A stretch of 62,296 bases of DNA, taken from NCBI GenBank assembly GCA_030141605.1, contig JAQGDQ010000455.1, forward strand, positions 1 to 62,296, given 5' to 3'. This document shows positions 24,423-37,000 of the stretch, in pieces. Below the pieces are notes generated by a model. It was not told where the DNA came from, ran no database searches, and worked only from the letters and a program-made list of their open reading frames with translations. The translations under genes and the position numbers were made by a program. Origin of the DNA: Tubiluchus corallicola (Eukaryota; Priapulida; Priapulimorpha; Priapulimorphida; Tubiluchidae). The number at the start of each line of letters is the position of its first letter. Within the stretch, counting starts at the first letter, position 1.

Positions 24423-25106
24423 TTACTTGTTCTTTTTCACTGGAGGATCACAAAAACTAACAAACGTTCCATCATTTGACCACATACATTCCATGGTGAG
24501 CTTAAATAGCGCCATCTCATTGCCAAAAAGTTTCAAAATTCTTGCTTGCTCTGAGCTCAAAACATCTCCCTTTTTACAAACTACATAATCATCTTGTAAA
24601 GTAATTGTCCCCTTCTGCAATGTAGTAGGTAATCCAAGTTGTCTCAATTGGGGTTCCATCGCATGAGAAAATTGTTCCAATGGTCCTTTCTTTAAAACCA
24701 CAGAGTTATTCGCTCTGTACTGTGCTCTAGCATAATCAGGTTCAGAATAGTTGTTGAAATACTCAAGAACATGATCTTTTTGTTCATTGGTAAATAGTAA
24801 TCCACGCTGGTCCCTTAACCATGAGCTGATTCTATAGACATTGTTCCGGTATTCTGACTCTGGGGATCGTCCAAGTGCAAAGGCAATAACATTGTTCTTG
24901 CCAAAAAAGAATCTACTATGCCTCCATTCTGTTCTTAATTCCTTCAGCTTGTTATTTCGCATGTTTTCAACAGAGAAAACAAATATTCTGGCGTACTTAT
25001 CAACACAAGCACGTACTTCGTCCACAAGATTTTGTTTAAACTCTAGACCTGGCTTCTTCTTTGTTTGAGTTAATGAAGTCTTCTTGTCTCTCTTAGATTT
25101 TGGCAT
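24423..25106 (-). CDS. MRTO4: mRNA turnover protein 4 homologue (MRTO4), ribosome assembly factor
   Basis: A 227-residue protein in one exon; the family is usually about 240. It is the nucleolar paralogue of ribosomal stalk protein P0 and holds the P0 site on pre-60S particles. It begins MPKSKRDKKTSLTQTKKK, the family's basic N-terminus. An L10/P0-like fold follows from about residue 20, with FVFSVENMRNNKLKELR, FFFGKNNVIAFALG and LRDQRGLLFTN, and then the MRT4-specific second domain with GLPTTLQKGTITL and KLFGNEMALFKL. There is no acidic P0 stalk tail, which separates it from RPLP0. No introns are visible, while vertebrate orthologues have several. A minus-strand AATAAA lies at 24193-24198. 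It converges on INTS11. Confidence 0.95.
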   Translation of the reverse strand: MPKSKRDKKTSLTQTKKKPGLEFKQNLVDEVRACVDKYARIFVFSVENMRNNKLKELRTEWRHSRFFFGKNNVIAFALGRSPESEYRNNVYRISSWLRDQRGLLFTNEQKDHVLEYFNNYSEPDYARAQYRANNSVVLKKGPLEQFSHAMEPQLRQLGLPTTLQKGTITLQDDYVVCKKGDVLSSEQARILKLFGNEMALFKLTMECMWSNDGTFVSFCDPPVKKNK

Positions 25107-25328
25107 TGTGTAACACTAGCTTTAAAAAGTATAATTACAAACAAGGTGTGAAGGTAAACAACATCAGACTTTCCTCCGAGTCACTTGGAATTTGTTGGAA
25201 AATTAAAAAACTAAGCAGTGAACGTCTAATATTTGAGAATTTGTAAAATTTTGTATCACGTGGTTGCGTCTGTGAAACAAAGAAGAGAAATCTTTGCATA
25301 TGTTGCCAAAACGAGAAAAATGGTTGAA

Positions 25329-26061
25329 AGTAGGACCCTAGCCAGTGTAGGACAATTGACGTACATGACTAGTCCAAGTAGGACGAGTCGTACATGTGCT
25401 GCCAAAGTAGGACACTAGAGACAGGTCATGAATTGAATCGTTAACCGTACTGGCAGCGTTAGTTCTCCTTGTTTATTTAATAATAACAATTGAAAACGTC
25501 AATACATGTTGAATAATTTATTATACATCTGATAAAATAAAAGAATCTTATTGTGGGCCAGTAGAACGGCCAATATTAAATTTGGCTTCGATATTAATCT
25601 TTTTGAAGTGAAATAAGCCCGCTTTTTAGGCGATTCCAACATTTGCTTACGGCATACCATTTTTATTTTGTCTCGCTTCACAGGCAGGTGATCCGTTTCA
25701 CTACTTGGACAAATGATTCCTAGGTAAGTAAAAGTTTCATTTTTAAACTTGCAATTATTTCCTTAATAACTGTGTGCATAGTTCCTCTCTTTAAAGCATT
25801 AGAGACTTAGTTTAATGTTAAGATGATATTAATGGAGCTAATAATGATGATAAATTGTTATTGTAAAAAATACATTTGTAAATTGTCATCATCATTATAA
25901 AGTTACTTTTTTCTAAAACAAATTTAGTTTTATGTTTTTTTGTGTCATAATTCTCGATTCTCGACAGAAATCGCCAGTCCCTACTTGGGCTGTCCATGTA
26001 CGACGATGCTTTCCCGCAAATTTAGCTCCTAGTTCGGCTAGTGGCGTACTCGACGCCCTAC
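25329..26061. mobile_element. Non-autonomous DNA transposon, copy 2
   Basis: A diverged copy of the element at 9117-9890, same orientation. Shared landmarks in order: GTAGGACAATTGAC, the subterminal AGTAGGACACTAGAGAC, TCGTTAACC, TTGAATAATTTATTATACAT, TAGAACGGCCAATATTAAAT, TAGGCGATTCCAACATTTGC, TTTTGTCTCGCTTCACAG, TAATGGAGCTAATAAT, CTACTTGGGCTG and GGCTAGTGGCGTACTC. The left TIR is eroded. The right end is followed by a partial re-duplication (26062-26120). Confidence 0.85.
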
Positions 26062-26594
26062 AGAAATTTAGCACACGCTGTTTCGCGGAACTGTCCTTAC
26101 TCCGTCCCTACAGAAAGGTTCCCGTATTGAGAGTTAACTCACCAGTGAACACAGTGAGAAAACGGAGAGTTGTGTTTGTGAAAAATCAGCCCAAAATCAA
26201 TAATAGTGGTGACGGGTTTTGATTGCAGCTAGATTAGTGTGTTCATTACCATCTAGGCTCTTTGGCACAGAAGATAACAAAAGAAAAAATGCTAACCTGT
26301 AGTAATTAGATTGGACAATATACTGTACAGACTAGATGTTGCTCTATAATTATAATAATTGTCGGATTTATTAGGGGTTATTACTGGGATGTGTTAGAGG
26401 TTAACATTTCTTCTCACTTGATGAGGGTGACTGCTAGTAGATCCAACAATTATTATATAAAGCAATATCTACTCTAGGTCCCAGTTTGTGCCGCTTGTGT
26501 AATGACAACTTGGACAAAATTAATGGCTTCTGCACAATAATACTAAAACTAGCCAAACCCCCCAAAAATAATTTTGTGCATAAACTCACAATAA

Positions 26595-26880
26595 CATCCG
26601 ACACCACACCAACCCACCGCTTCACTCACAGCACACCACACGTCCCACTCCTTACCGCAACACCACACTACCCACAACACAACACACCACATTACACCAA
26701 CACCACCCACACCATACCATCCACACCCTACTACCCCACCACGTTATCCACACCACACCACCAATACCACGCCCTACACCACATCCTTCGCACAACTCCA
26801 CCAGCACCACACCTAACCCTACCACACCATTCACAACACACAGGGCCCACCATTCACGGCACACTCACCACACCCATCAC
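26595..26880. repeat. ACC/CAC-rich low-complexity tract
   Basis: Almost 290 bp with nearly no G on the + strand, made of irregular CACCACAC, CCCACC and ACACCA motifs. The long Thr/Pro/His frame through it (26486-26968) results from the biased composition and is not called a gene. Confidence 0.9.
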
Positions 26881-26900
26881 GCCACATGGTGATCATGGTG

Positions 26901-26930
26901 TTGATGACGATGATGATGATGATGACGACA
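26901..26930. repeat. (GAT)n microsatellite
   Basis: A run of GATGATGAT with GAC variants directly after the ACC-rich tract. Confidence 0.9.
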
Positions 26931-27157
26931 CCTACGGCACAAACACCAACAGCGCAGCATCACAGTGAAACCATTCAAAACATTTTGCACAAAGTCAAAA
27001 CTGTGTGTTATAATAAATGCTCTTAGTCTGCTTATCAATGATCAATAATGCACGGACATTCCACATAGTTTTGTTTGCTGCTTCTCACATGATAATAGGC
27101 TAACAGATCTTACTTACATGTATAAATCTATATTATAGATTATAATGTCACCTCTTG

Positions 27158-27192
27158 TTCTACAGTGTTATAGATTCTATAACACTGTAGAA
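27158..27192. repeat. Perfect 35-nt palindrome
   Basis: Two exact 17-nt arms, TTCTACAGTGTTATAGA and its complement, around a single T. They could form a cruciform or hairpin. It borders a compositionally different segment on its right. Confidence 0.9.
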
Positions 27193-27439
27193 TGACAGGC
27201 GACAACAATGCCTGGAACAGCCGCGAAATTTCTCAAACTCAAAGACAGTGGATGTTCCAAATAGAGTGCAGCACAGGGGGTAGAAAAAGAACTTCAAAAT
27301 ACACCTCTCCCGTTTCATCCAGTATACATCTCTCTCAACAAAACCCTTAACATTTTGTAGACCGTTTCGTCCTCTTTCTGTGAGTGTGCTTATTTTTCCC
27401 AGCATGCCCAAACAGTTGCACAACTTCAGTTTTTCTGGA

Positions 27440-27790
27440 GACTGTTTGAGCAGTTTTCTGCAAACTTTGCGTGGTTGGGTCCGGGAAAACGCCCGTCATG
27501 GGGCGCTGCAGCCTTCCCCCGAATTCTAAATATGACTATAACACCCATCGTTGAACGGGCTATTAAACCATTACTGGCACCGCATTCCCGTTCTCTAGAA
27601 ATAAGAGGTATAAATTTTGCAATTTTTTGCAAAAAACGGCCGAAAAATGGCCATTTTTGGAGGTTTTTTGCCACCCGGTCCTCCAGGTGGGACCGATTTT
27701 AAAAATAATACCCCAATGGCAAATTTGCGGGTCCAGACCTTTCGTTTGATGTACAGATCATCGAGAATGGTGCCGTTGTTGGAGCTGTAG
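27440..27790. other. GC-rich island of unknown origin
   Basis: This stretch has clearly higher GC than its surroundings (for example GGGTCCGGGAAAACGCCCG near 27477 and GGGGCGCTGCAGCC near 27498). It contains short inner palindromes such as TTGCAATTTTTTGCAA-type runs and CCACCCGGTCCTCCAGGTGG. No frame, TIR or RNA signature is convincing. It may be a mobile-element fragment. Confidence 0.4.
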
Positions 27791-28309
27791 CCTCATCGGT
27801 TATATGTATATATACATATATGATTAGCTGTAATTACAGAAGTAGCAGGATGACCGAAATCGATCTACAAAAGTGGCTTATTTAATAATTCTCATATAAG
27901 TTCAATACATGAATCGAGTATAGGATATCGGTAACACGAATGTACAAAAATATGTGGATTCTTTCAACGTTCTAGGTGTTAGAGGTCAAACTGTGAATGC
28001 CATGCAATTATGTAACAAAGTGATTTTGTTTTTCTTTTTAGAAAGCAAAGTACCTCAGGGCACATTATTTTCTATTGACAAAAGCTTTGTACCATGGTGA
28101 ATTTTGGATTTTTTTCAAATGCACTGACAATTCACTTAAATTTTGTGATGATGGAGCTGCTTGATATCTATAGCTACACAACATAATTGTTTGTGCAGTA
28201 AGCCCATTTGTCATCTTGCTGTTGGTCAGTTATTTCACAAAAATTAATTTAAATGTAACTTTGCACGTGACCTTGGAGAAATAACAGAATTCCAAGATAA
28301 GAACGAAGT

Positions 28310-28966
28310 ATGGCTGCTTACAAAGATATTTGCGAGAGGCTTGATGTTTTAGCTCTAATGTTTATTGAAACTTTAGAACAAATATTACAGAATCAAAATA
28401 AACTAGCAACTTTACTTTCTGATGGCAACTGGTTAATGGCTAAATCACGAAGTATTATGGGACAGAAAGCAGTAAGCGAACTACAGGTGCCAACGGGCAA
28501 TGAAAGGCTAACTGCTACAGCAAAGATTAACGTTAATGCTTCACATACAGAAAACAAAATTGAAATATTTACATTGACGAATTGCTGTGACAAGCAGACC
28601 GACCACAAGCAAGCACTCGATCACACCAGCATGATCCGGCGACGTAAACCTGACACACTGAGCGTTTTCGATTCAGCCCACTCTGTAAATTCCAGCGGTG
28701 ACAACTTATCATTTCAAACGAGTGAAAACCAGGATAGTTGGCTACCTGATTCCAACAGTGACAGTGCATCACCGAGAAGAGACCCAATCACTTGGTTTGG
28801 GATATTGGTGCCACAGTCACTACGCGAATGTCAGCAGCGTTATAAGGCTGCCATAGAAATAACTGTGCACTTGGTAAACCTACAGAAAAAACTCACAGAT
28901 CTAAAAAAGGAATATGCTGAACTGATGAAAAATAAACAAGTATTACGTCAACAGTTATCTGAATAA
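28310..28966 (+). CDS. CCDC115: CCDC115 / Vma22-like V-ATPase assembly factor, single exon
   Basis: 218 residues (human about 180). CCDC115 is the animal counterpart of yeast Vma22 and acts with TMEM199 in the ER to Golgi for assembly of the proton-pumping V-ATPase. The diagnostic stretch is DPITWFGILVPQSLRECQ (157-174), near-identical to the family's DPLNWFGILVPHSLR block. The N-terminal half (CERLDVLALMFIETLEQIL) is a coiled-coil helix, followed by WLMAKSRSIMG, which matches the family's LAKARYAMG. The C-terminus (about 180-215) is a second coiled coil rich in K, E and Q. The middle (95-155) is longer and Ser/Asp-rich, with no recognisable motif, and accounts for the extra length. A poly(A) signal AATAAA lies at 29222-29227. 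No introns are visible. Confidence 0.9.
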   Translation: MAAYKDICERLDVLALMFIETLEQILQNQNKLATLLSDGNWLMAKSRSIMGQKAVSELQVPTGNERLTATAKINVNASHTENKIEIFTLTNCCDKQTDHKQALDHTSMIRRRKPDTLSVFDSAHSVNSSGDNLSFQTSENQDSWLPDSNSDSASPRRDPITWFGILVPQSLRECQQRYKAAIEITVHLVNLQKKLTDLKKEYAELMKNKQVLRQQLSE

Positions 28967-31055
28967 CTGTGTCGTTAGACAGTTCATTCATATAGGGATT
29001 GTTTGTTTTTTTGGGCAAATGTGTTGCAATTAGTTAACTATACAAAACAAAAATCACTAACATTCCAACAGAAATGTAATTTTCGTGTACATACAAAGCA
29101 AAACTACATGAATTTTGTCATAATATAACTGTAATTACTATAGTTTATTTGTATTATTTTTACAATACATACGTAAAAACAACTTTTCCCATTATCAACA
29201 GCATATTACAGTAAGTTCACTAATAAAGTAAAAGTTCAGAGCATGCTAATAACGCTTTTTATTTTTATTATTTACCTGCGTATCTTTGTTTAAACTTTCC
29301 TGTTATCTGTTATGAGTTGCCAAGTCCCACTGCCAAAAAACATGTCAAACATGCTACTGGCATTGATGTTACAAAAACTATCAAATAAATTGTATAAGCC
29401 AATATTGACTCCTCATTTTTAGAAATCTGTAAAACCTTTCAATACAAAGTTTTCACAAAAGGAAAATCTTACTACGGTTTGCACGCCAAATCTATTGTAT
29501 AATTATGCATCTAAATGAATCTACATGGGTACAAAAATTATACTTAAAATGTTTCAGTCTCCATGATAGCACTAATACAAAATATCACCGGTTCACATAC
29601 GTGTAATAATTGTACTAAACCAGGCACCAGCTTGACAACTTCAGGTATGGTCAAACCAAATAAAAAAAAAACGTATCATTTTAACAGAGATGATAATGTA
29701 TCTAATGCTGCAGATAAATGTGAAAATCAGCTGCTTTAGGTATTAATAATTTTGAGCTTTATAAAATATGACGTCACGGACGGTTGCACTAAAGCATTCA
29801 AACTTATGAAAATGCATGGAAGAGGACCAGTATACATTTTCTCCAAAACATTTTTTAATGAGAGGTTCCCTTACAATAATAGGACAAATCTGACTACAAC
29901 TTAACTTCACAAATTAAACCAATGGAATGAAGGAATGCACACATGCATCTGTATCAAATTTAGAATGCTAAATTTTTGCCAAATACTCTAGCTACATTTG
30001 GGGACCAGTGTCGATGCATTTCTGCATGTTCACAGAAAACTTGTTTAAAAAGACGTAGAATATTCTCTGGGGAGACATAGAAATGTGTAATTTCACAAGA
30101 AGCGACAAAATAAGCCAAGCAAAAGCTTGTCCACTGATTCACAACAAAAAGCTACCAGCTAGTAAAATATAAAATCAATAACCAAAACAAAACTAAATCA
30201 AACGTTTTCATCAAAATTCTCAAAAAACAGCCATATACCTACACATTAACAAAATGCACAAATGTACAAAATCTGTACAATTGGGAGGGCAGATAAAAAA
30301 CACCAAGTCACAATGGACATGCCCTCTAGTTCCACAGGAACTAGTATTTATATCACATTTAGTGTTATACCTTGAATTACGTAAGAAAAGATTAAGCTTT
30401 GCTCATCTGACACTATCTACATAACTGCTTCTACCAGATTTCCATAAAATTTTGAGAAAAATCAAAACAAGTCTTACAACAAATAAGAAACTGAATATTC
30501 GATAAACGCAAGAACTTTTAAATGCCAAGCTCAATACTGAAACAATTGATAAGTGAAATCTATCATTAGTGTTTTAATTAACTAGGATAAAAATAGCGAA
30601 AATATTAAACTATAACACTAGAATCCTGTCCGTCTGTTCTCGCTGCACACTCAACCGTTTATCCAATGTCTTTTTCATTAGACTACCAGTTAAAGAAATT
30701 GCTGGAAAAGATTTACTTGATTGCTGGAAAAGCTGGAACAGAATATAATTTTGCAGACATTTACCAGCCTCAAGTGGGGCTCTTTTAGGCTACAACTAAC
30801 GAAGCAGGAAGTCGTTGGGAACAAGGCATTTTTCAACATAAATCGTTTACAGTACTGTTCATGTAATTTAGAATCAAAAACAATATTTCTTAATTTTAAA
30901 TTATTTTCTGCATCATTTAAAATAAGCAAGTGCAGCTTCACTAGTCTAGAGAACGTCATAAAGACTTGTTGGCTTCAGAGTATTTAATACGGGTCATTAC
31001 AAATGGAAGGCAGATTGTGGTAACCGGTGTGCCACAACAGATCTTATTTTTTTCT
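28967..31055. other. Intergenic region between CCDC115 and GIGYF 3' ends
   Basis: AT-rich; it carries the 3' UTRs of two convergent genes. A CRE-like palindrome TGACGTCA lies near 29768. No other gene or repeat is seen. Confidence 0.5.
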
Positions 31056-34000
31056 TTACGAAATCTCAACATTGTCGATTTCACCAGCATTTACTCTGTT
31101 AGGATCGGCATGAACTGTAAAACCAAGAACACTGCTGTCTAATTTCTGCATTCGCTTTTTCTTCTTTTTTCCTGATGGGCCACTAGCTGCGTCATAGCCA
31201 GCTTGAGTTCCTGACTTGGGATTAGTAGTAGGAGTTATAGCTGGTGCAGGACCCCACATTTTATCCTACAAAAGTAATGGAAACAAGACTAATTATTCGC
31301 AATCTTAATTTTAAGAGTTTTTTACATTTTAAATTAAAATGATTAATTTTAATTTCGAGATTACTGTTAAGTATGAAAGTGCCCCACAATTAATTGAAAT
31401 TTTTGAAACAAAACTAATTAGAAAGACAGGAAATAAGAAAAAGTCGTGACATAGGCTAGATAAAAACCAGCAACCTATCGAGTATCTCTTCCGTCCGTGG
31501 TTCAATCCATGCTGTATCCCAACTTTTTCATATTTCCTGTCTTTCCGTACTTTCCATTAAGTTTGGTTGCAAAATTTTAATTAATGCGAGCTTGTTCAAT
31601 CACAAAAGTAAGATCTTGATAGGGTTTTATTATTTTTTGCAAGTGTTTGATCCTGATGGGTCTCATCAGCTGAATAGACTTGTGTCGCTAACCTGAGTCT
31701 TGGGATAGCCTCACAAGTCTAGTATTCCACTGACGAGGTCCGTTAGGAAGAAATAAAAAATCGTTTTGAGACTAATAAAGAGCATTCAACTTTTTACTCA
31801 TGCTACTTATATAGTCAGGATAAAACTGAACTGGTTAACAGATTTAGCAATTAATTATTTGAAATTTGCTTCAAAACAGATGAGATATTGTAGTTACGTC
31901 TCCCATTGTTTTATATCATTTATTTTTTATTCGTGTTATTAAAGAACAAGTCTCAGGAGAGCACTCTCATATTTTAATGCCTATGGTTGCACCGACTTTA
32001 GTATTTGGAAAAGCATGAGTAAGCTCACTTAACACAGTTTTAATAGGTATTGAAAATGTTATACTTTAAATAAGCTAAGATGGATTACATTAGCACTAAT
32101 GCTAATCATACCTCATCTGTAGGTTTGCGCTGATTCCTATACTTGCTTCTTTTCTCCAAAAACTTTTTGGCAAACTCTCTAGCCTCTTTAGTTTCCCCCA
32201 AGTATGACCGAACATAGTCCTGAATCTAAAGAAATGCATAATATATAATCTGTATGTAAATATAATAATAACCTGCATATAATAAAGGGTGCGCAACTCT
32301 GCAAAAACTTAAACCAAATTAATATCACTGCAAAACACATAGTTTACAGTAAAAACAACCGACAAGCGAAATTACGCTGACAAGATTTACCACATTACAA
32401 TAAACATTCCCTGTGTGACTATTGGAATAAATGATTTGGATTTTATGCTGACGAAAGCAGCATGATGTGGCATTATTTAAGCATTAAAGATTCAAACCAT
32501 TCCAAGGCTTCAAGCAAGTCATACTATGTTATTATTGCAACCAAGTCTGAATTTTCCAGAGAATGGGCCCTGGCTCTGGCTATGGATCTGGTGCCCCTCC
32601 AGAAAACACTTCGCAAAGCTTTTGAAATTAATGCACTTTATCAATCTTGCTTTCTTGAATGATATTTCGCTTTTGTGAAAGTTTTCCTGGTTTAACTCGC
32701 ATCTTTTTCTGTTTCAACAAGTCAAAATCTTTCAGATTGTTTCCCACATATCAAAGTCTATAAGCAGAGTTAATCTTGTACTGGTAGATGGGCAACATTA
32801 GGAAGAGTCAGCAAGAAAAAGATGTTTCATGTGAAATCCATGCATAACCTAGAAATTATCTATTTAATATTAATTCACAGTAAAAGTGTATTTGAGTAGA
32901 AGACGAGATGGAGAGAGTACAACACTGTCTCTTTCGCCCTCAGTATGGTCAATCTGGAAATGCAGAATTTACAAGCGTATAGTAAAGTAAAGAAGTGTTC
33001 CTACTTGCTTAAGTATGATGTATGAGTGAATGCTCAACAAATTGTGATGCCACATTCTTAGCCATGTACTTGAATTGGTCAATAAGATTATGTGAATTGG
33101 GGGTTCTCTCATACAAATGTGTCCGTATAGAGGTGAAATGAGTGAGCTATAAACTTTGAAAGGCACTTAATGTTACAATGACTTTAAATTATCCTTTCAA
33201 CATTGCCATAATAACTTTTGAAACTATATAAAGATCTTGTAGAAACGTACACACACAAATATATGTAGACTCAAATTTCAAATTAACGGTGTACAATATA
33301 AAGCATTGCTTCTAGAACTTGATCAAAAGAAAGATAAGAATATAAAGATTCTCAAATTTATAAAACAAACTTCAAATATTAAGATCATAAAAGCATGAAA
33401 CCCAAACTTTTGAATGTGTGATAGCACTTTTAGTATCTGGTATCATCAGATAATTTTAACAAAGTTTGTTCTATAAATTTTGGACTTTTGATCTTTAATG
33501 ATGTATTCAGACACTCACTTCATATGGTGATTCCACATCTCTTAAAAATGTTATGAACGTTGGAACTGAAAAGCAAAAGAACTGAAACTCAAAACAAGTA
33601 TCGATTAATGTGCTTGAAAAGTAGTTGAAACACATAAAAAAGTTGTCTGCTATTTAATACAAAAAGCCAGAATGAGTCTTAGAAACACGTAATTTACGCA
33701 TGACAAAAATGTTTCAAAACTGAGCAGAATAAATAGCACATGCTTACTATCAACAGAATGCTGCATGTGGGTTAATGCATTTGTACACCACTGGGTAAAT
33801 TCATCAGCCGTTGTATCCCTGTGCTTCTCGAACAGTTTCAGCACATTTTCCTGTTAAACAGAAAATAAAGTTATACATAGAATAAAAAATACAACTTGAT
33901 TGTGGGTTTTCAGGTTCAGTTACTTTGCAATGAAATTTTACAGTAAATATTACAACCAGTCTATCCAAAATTCTTAAGAAAAAAAGACTATTATTCAATT

Positions 34001-37000
34001 ATTTCATTATTTAAAACACAGACGTTATTTTGAATGGTTTGGTAGAATTTCAGTATCATTGCGTTTCATGTTTCATTTATGTACAAAATCAATTTTATTG
34101 TAGCTAGCTCAAAATCCATCTGAACTGCATGTTAAGTAAGTCAATAGCTAAGTCTGTCCTGCTAAGAATTTTGAGGCTAATGGAGAAATTAATCACGTGC
34201 TAAGAAATGCCTTTGAGCAAACCTCCAAGTGGCAAATAACTGGGAGTGACAAGCTAGGCAGCAAATTTGGCACCAGAACAAGACAAATAGGAAATTAACT
34301 GCATAATTTACCTGTTGAGATAAACTCAAATAAGACGAACAAAAAAGCAATAAAACAGAGAGACTGAACCAGGCTTGACACTGAATCAATGTTTGCTGTT
34401 CAGTTTACCAATAATTAAGGTATTGGATTCAAAATTCGGTAGATTGCACTAAATAAACAGAATGGTGATTCTTATAGGCTTATATTTTTATGCACTGGAT
34501 TCGGTTTGTACTTTTTGATAATTACCGTGTATCTGTGCCGATTTTGTCGGTTTATTATCGGTAGAATGTTGCCTTAAAAATGATGCAATAACAGATAGAA
34601 ATAACTGACCAGAAAAAATAGTTAAAGTCATCACTAAACATTACTGAAGGAATTCGATCAGACTGCCGATCTCTGTATTGATCAGTTTCAGTTTTTCGGC
34701 TTTCACTTTTATTTTTGCTCAGCTATCAGTTCGGTATTGATTCAGCTTTTGGAAAATAAATTTGGTTTCGGTATCAGTTTCAAATTTTTGCTTTGGTAAC
34801 AATCTGGACCAAACAAACTTTTACAAAACTTTTATCATCAAATTAGTAAAGAACCAATAATTTTCCAGTTTTAACAAACACACTTTGCGATAAAGCTTGA
34901 TGGTTATACTAAGTTACCTCTTCACGCTTGGTCCTTGGTTCTCTTTTGCTATTTTTCAGTTTAGTATTAACTGGCCCGTTCTGTACACCCAACGTAGGAA
35001 AGTTTGGATCTTTTCTATAAAAACAACATTACATTAATAACAAAGGTAATATCCTAAAACTTGCTAATTGACAACACACTTATGCACATAACTTATTTCG
35101 TTACACGTTAGGATGTAAAGCTCTACTTGGAAAACAGGCAATCTTATTATTGGACACAGATTAAATATTATCTAGGCCTAAATTTGCTTTCATTAAAAAA
35201 TACAAATACAAAAAATGCTAAGGTTTAAGACATACAAGTTTACATAAACGCACGTGCAAAACTTCTGAAACATTACCATCTTGGACAATCTTTATACAGA
35301 CTGCCAAGCCAAACCAAGTTTGTACAAATCCTATGACACCAAAAGATGTACCTTGGACTAGAATTTGTATTTTTAGCACGTGATTTCACCAGCGGTATGT
35401 CATCATCCCAAAAACCACCAGATTTCGCACAAGTGCTCCACAAACCTTCACCACTACCATTCGAACTGGTCGATTTTCCACCCCATCCCGCTGCCGATGC
35501 TAAAGATACATTCTGAATAAAATGTACAATTATTAGATAAGATGCCATCAACAAATATTAGCATTCAGAAAATGCTAAATGTAGCGAATGACAGAAGATA
35601 AATTCAAAATTTGTGAACATAAACAAATTAAGAAGTTAACAGTTTAGTAAAGCAAATTCGTCACAAAATGGAACAAATGCACTTACCGATGATATCAGGT
35701 TTTGCTGCTTAGCCTCGCTTTTCAAATATCTAGCTTCCTCTTCCTGAATCTCTAGCAATGATTTGACATGTGAATTTTTACCAGCTGAACTATAAATTAT
35801 CAAAAATAGTAACATTAAATCAAATATCATTTCCAAAAACATGAAGAACTCACACAGCTAAATAAAATGGGTAATCCGATTTAACCTGAAGTTTTGGGCA
35901 AAACGTGACATTTTAATTTCTATGAATATAAAAAAAACGAGAGCTAACCTGTATCGGGAGTGAAGGTACTGCCAAAGGCCAACAACAATGGCAATATTTC
36001 AAAATTTGTTAATGTACATTAAATTATTAGTTTTTAGCAACTGTCTAATCTAATTATTAGTTTTTAGCAAATATCTAATCTTTGTAAATTTAATACCTAG
36101 TGACCCATGAGAAGTTGGTAGGCTGTTGCTGTTGCTGCTGCTGCATTTGCTCTCGTTGTAGAGCAGCTTGTTGCTGTCTGATTTCTGCCTCGGAACGTTC
36201 TCTTTCTTCCTGCACTTGTTGGATGCGCGACAGATTAACACTGGCATTTGTTTGCTGATGTTTAACATGCTGGGCCCATGGTGCTGGCTAAAACAAAGTT
36301 GACAAATCACATTTCAACATCAGCCACAAGGATCACAAATGCACTCTGAAAAAGTACCTTTCAATGAACTGACGACAAACATTGACAATTAGTTGCTCGA
36401 TAATGATTTGTTCTTCTTGACCTTCAGCTTACTGAACCAAACACTGTGTGCCATCAATTCAATGAAGTTTTCTATTTGCATTTCCATTAATTCAGTCAGC
36501 TCAGGTAGTGACAACTTCGCAAACTCGGCAAATTATCTGGAAGTCTTGTTAACAATATTTAGGACACGTATGACACATTTATTAAATTTATTATTTACTT
36601 GGGTAAACCTCGTTTTCTGTGCACTGACCTGAAGACATTTTGCAAGAGAATGTTCCCTATTCTATGGGCTATTTGTGCGGTTTTAGAAAAAAAATTAATA
36701 CTAAGTAATACATTTAAATACTAAGTAACGTAGCTACTAGATACTATAACAGCTAGAGTGTTTAAACAATCCGACAATGCCAATGTCAATATAATTTACA
36801 GTGGATGCAAATACTTGCAGAAATGCTTGCTGGAATTCATTATCTCGTCTGGTTTTGCATAACTGCATTTCGTAACATGTGCTACCTAATGACTCCATGA
36901 TACTTGACAAATATCACATTCAAAATCGTTACCATTCTACCAACTGTTGAACTGGCTCAGTCAGTAGGAACTCAAAGTAAAAACACATCGATTGCAATTT

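Larger units (their letters stand above)
25107..28309. other. Intergenic region between MRTO4 and CCDC115 (divergent genes)
   Basis: The two genes are transcribed away from each other. The gap holds the second copy of the TIR element (25329-26061), an ACC-rich tract, a GAT microsatellite, a perfect 35-nt palindrome and a GC-rich island. I see no intact gene. Confidence 0.6.

Noticed and set aside
26486-26968. 160-residue Thr/Pro/His-rich protein
   Set aside because: It spans the ACC-rich tract and GAT repeat; no start context, domain or intron structure supports it.
34430-34810. TTCGGTAT-rich stretch in GIGYF intron 21 as a transposon
   Set aside because: It looks like loose repeats of TTCGGTATTGATTCAG, but no ends, duplication or second copy could be found.
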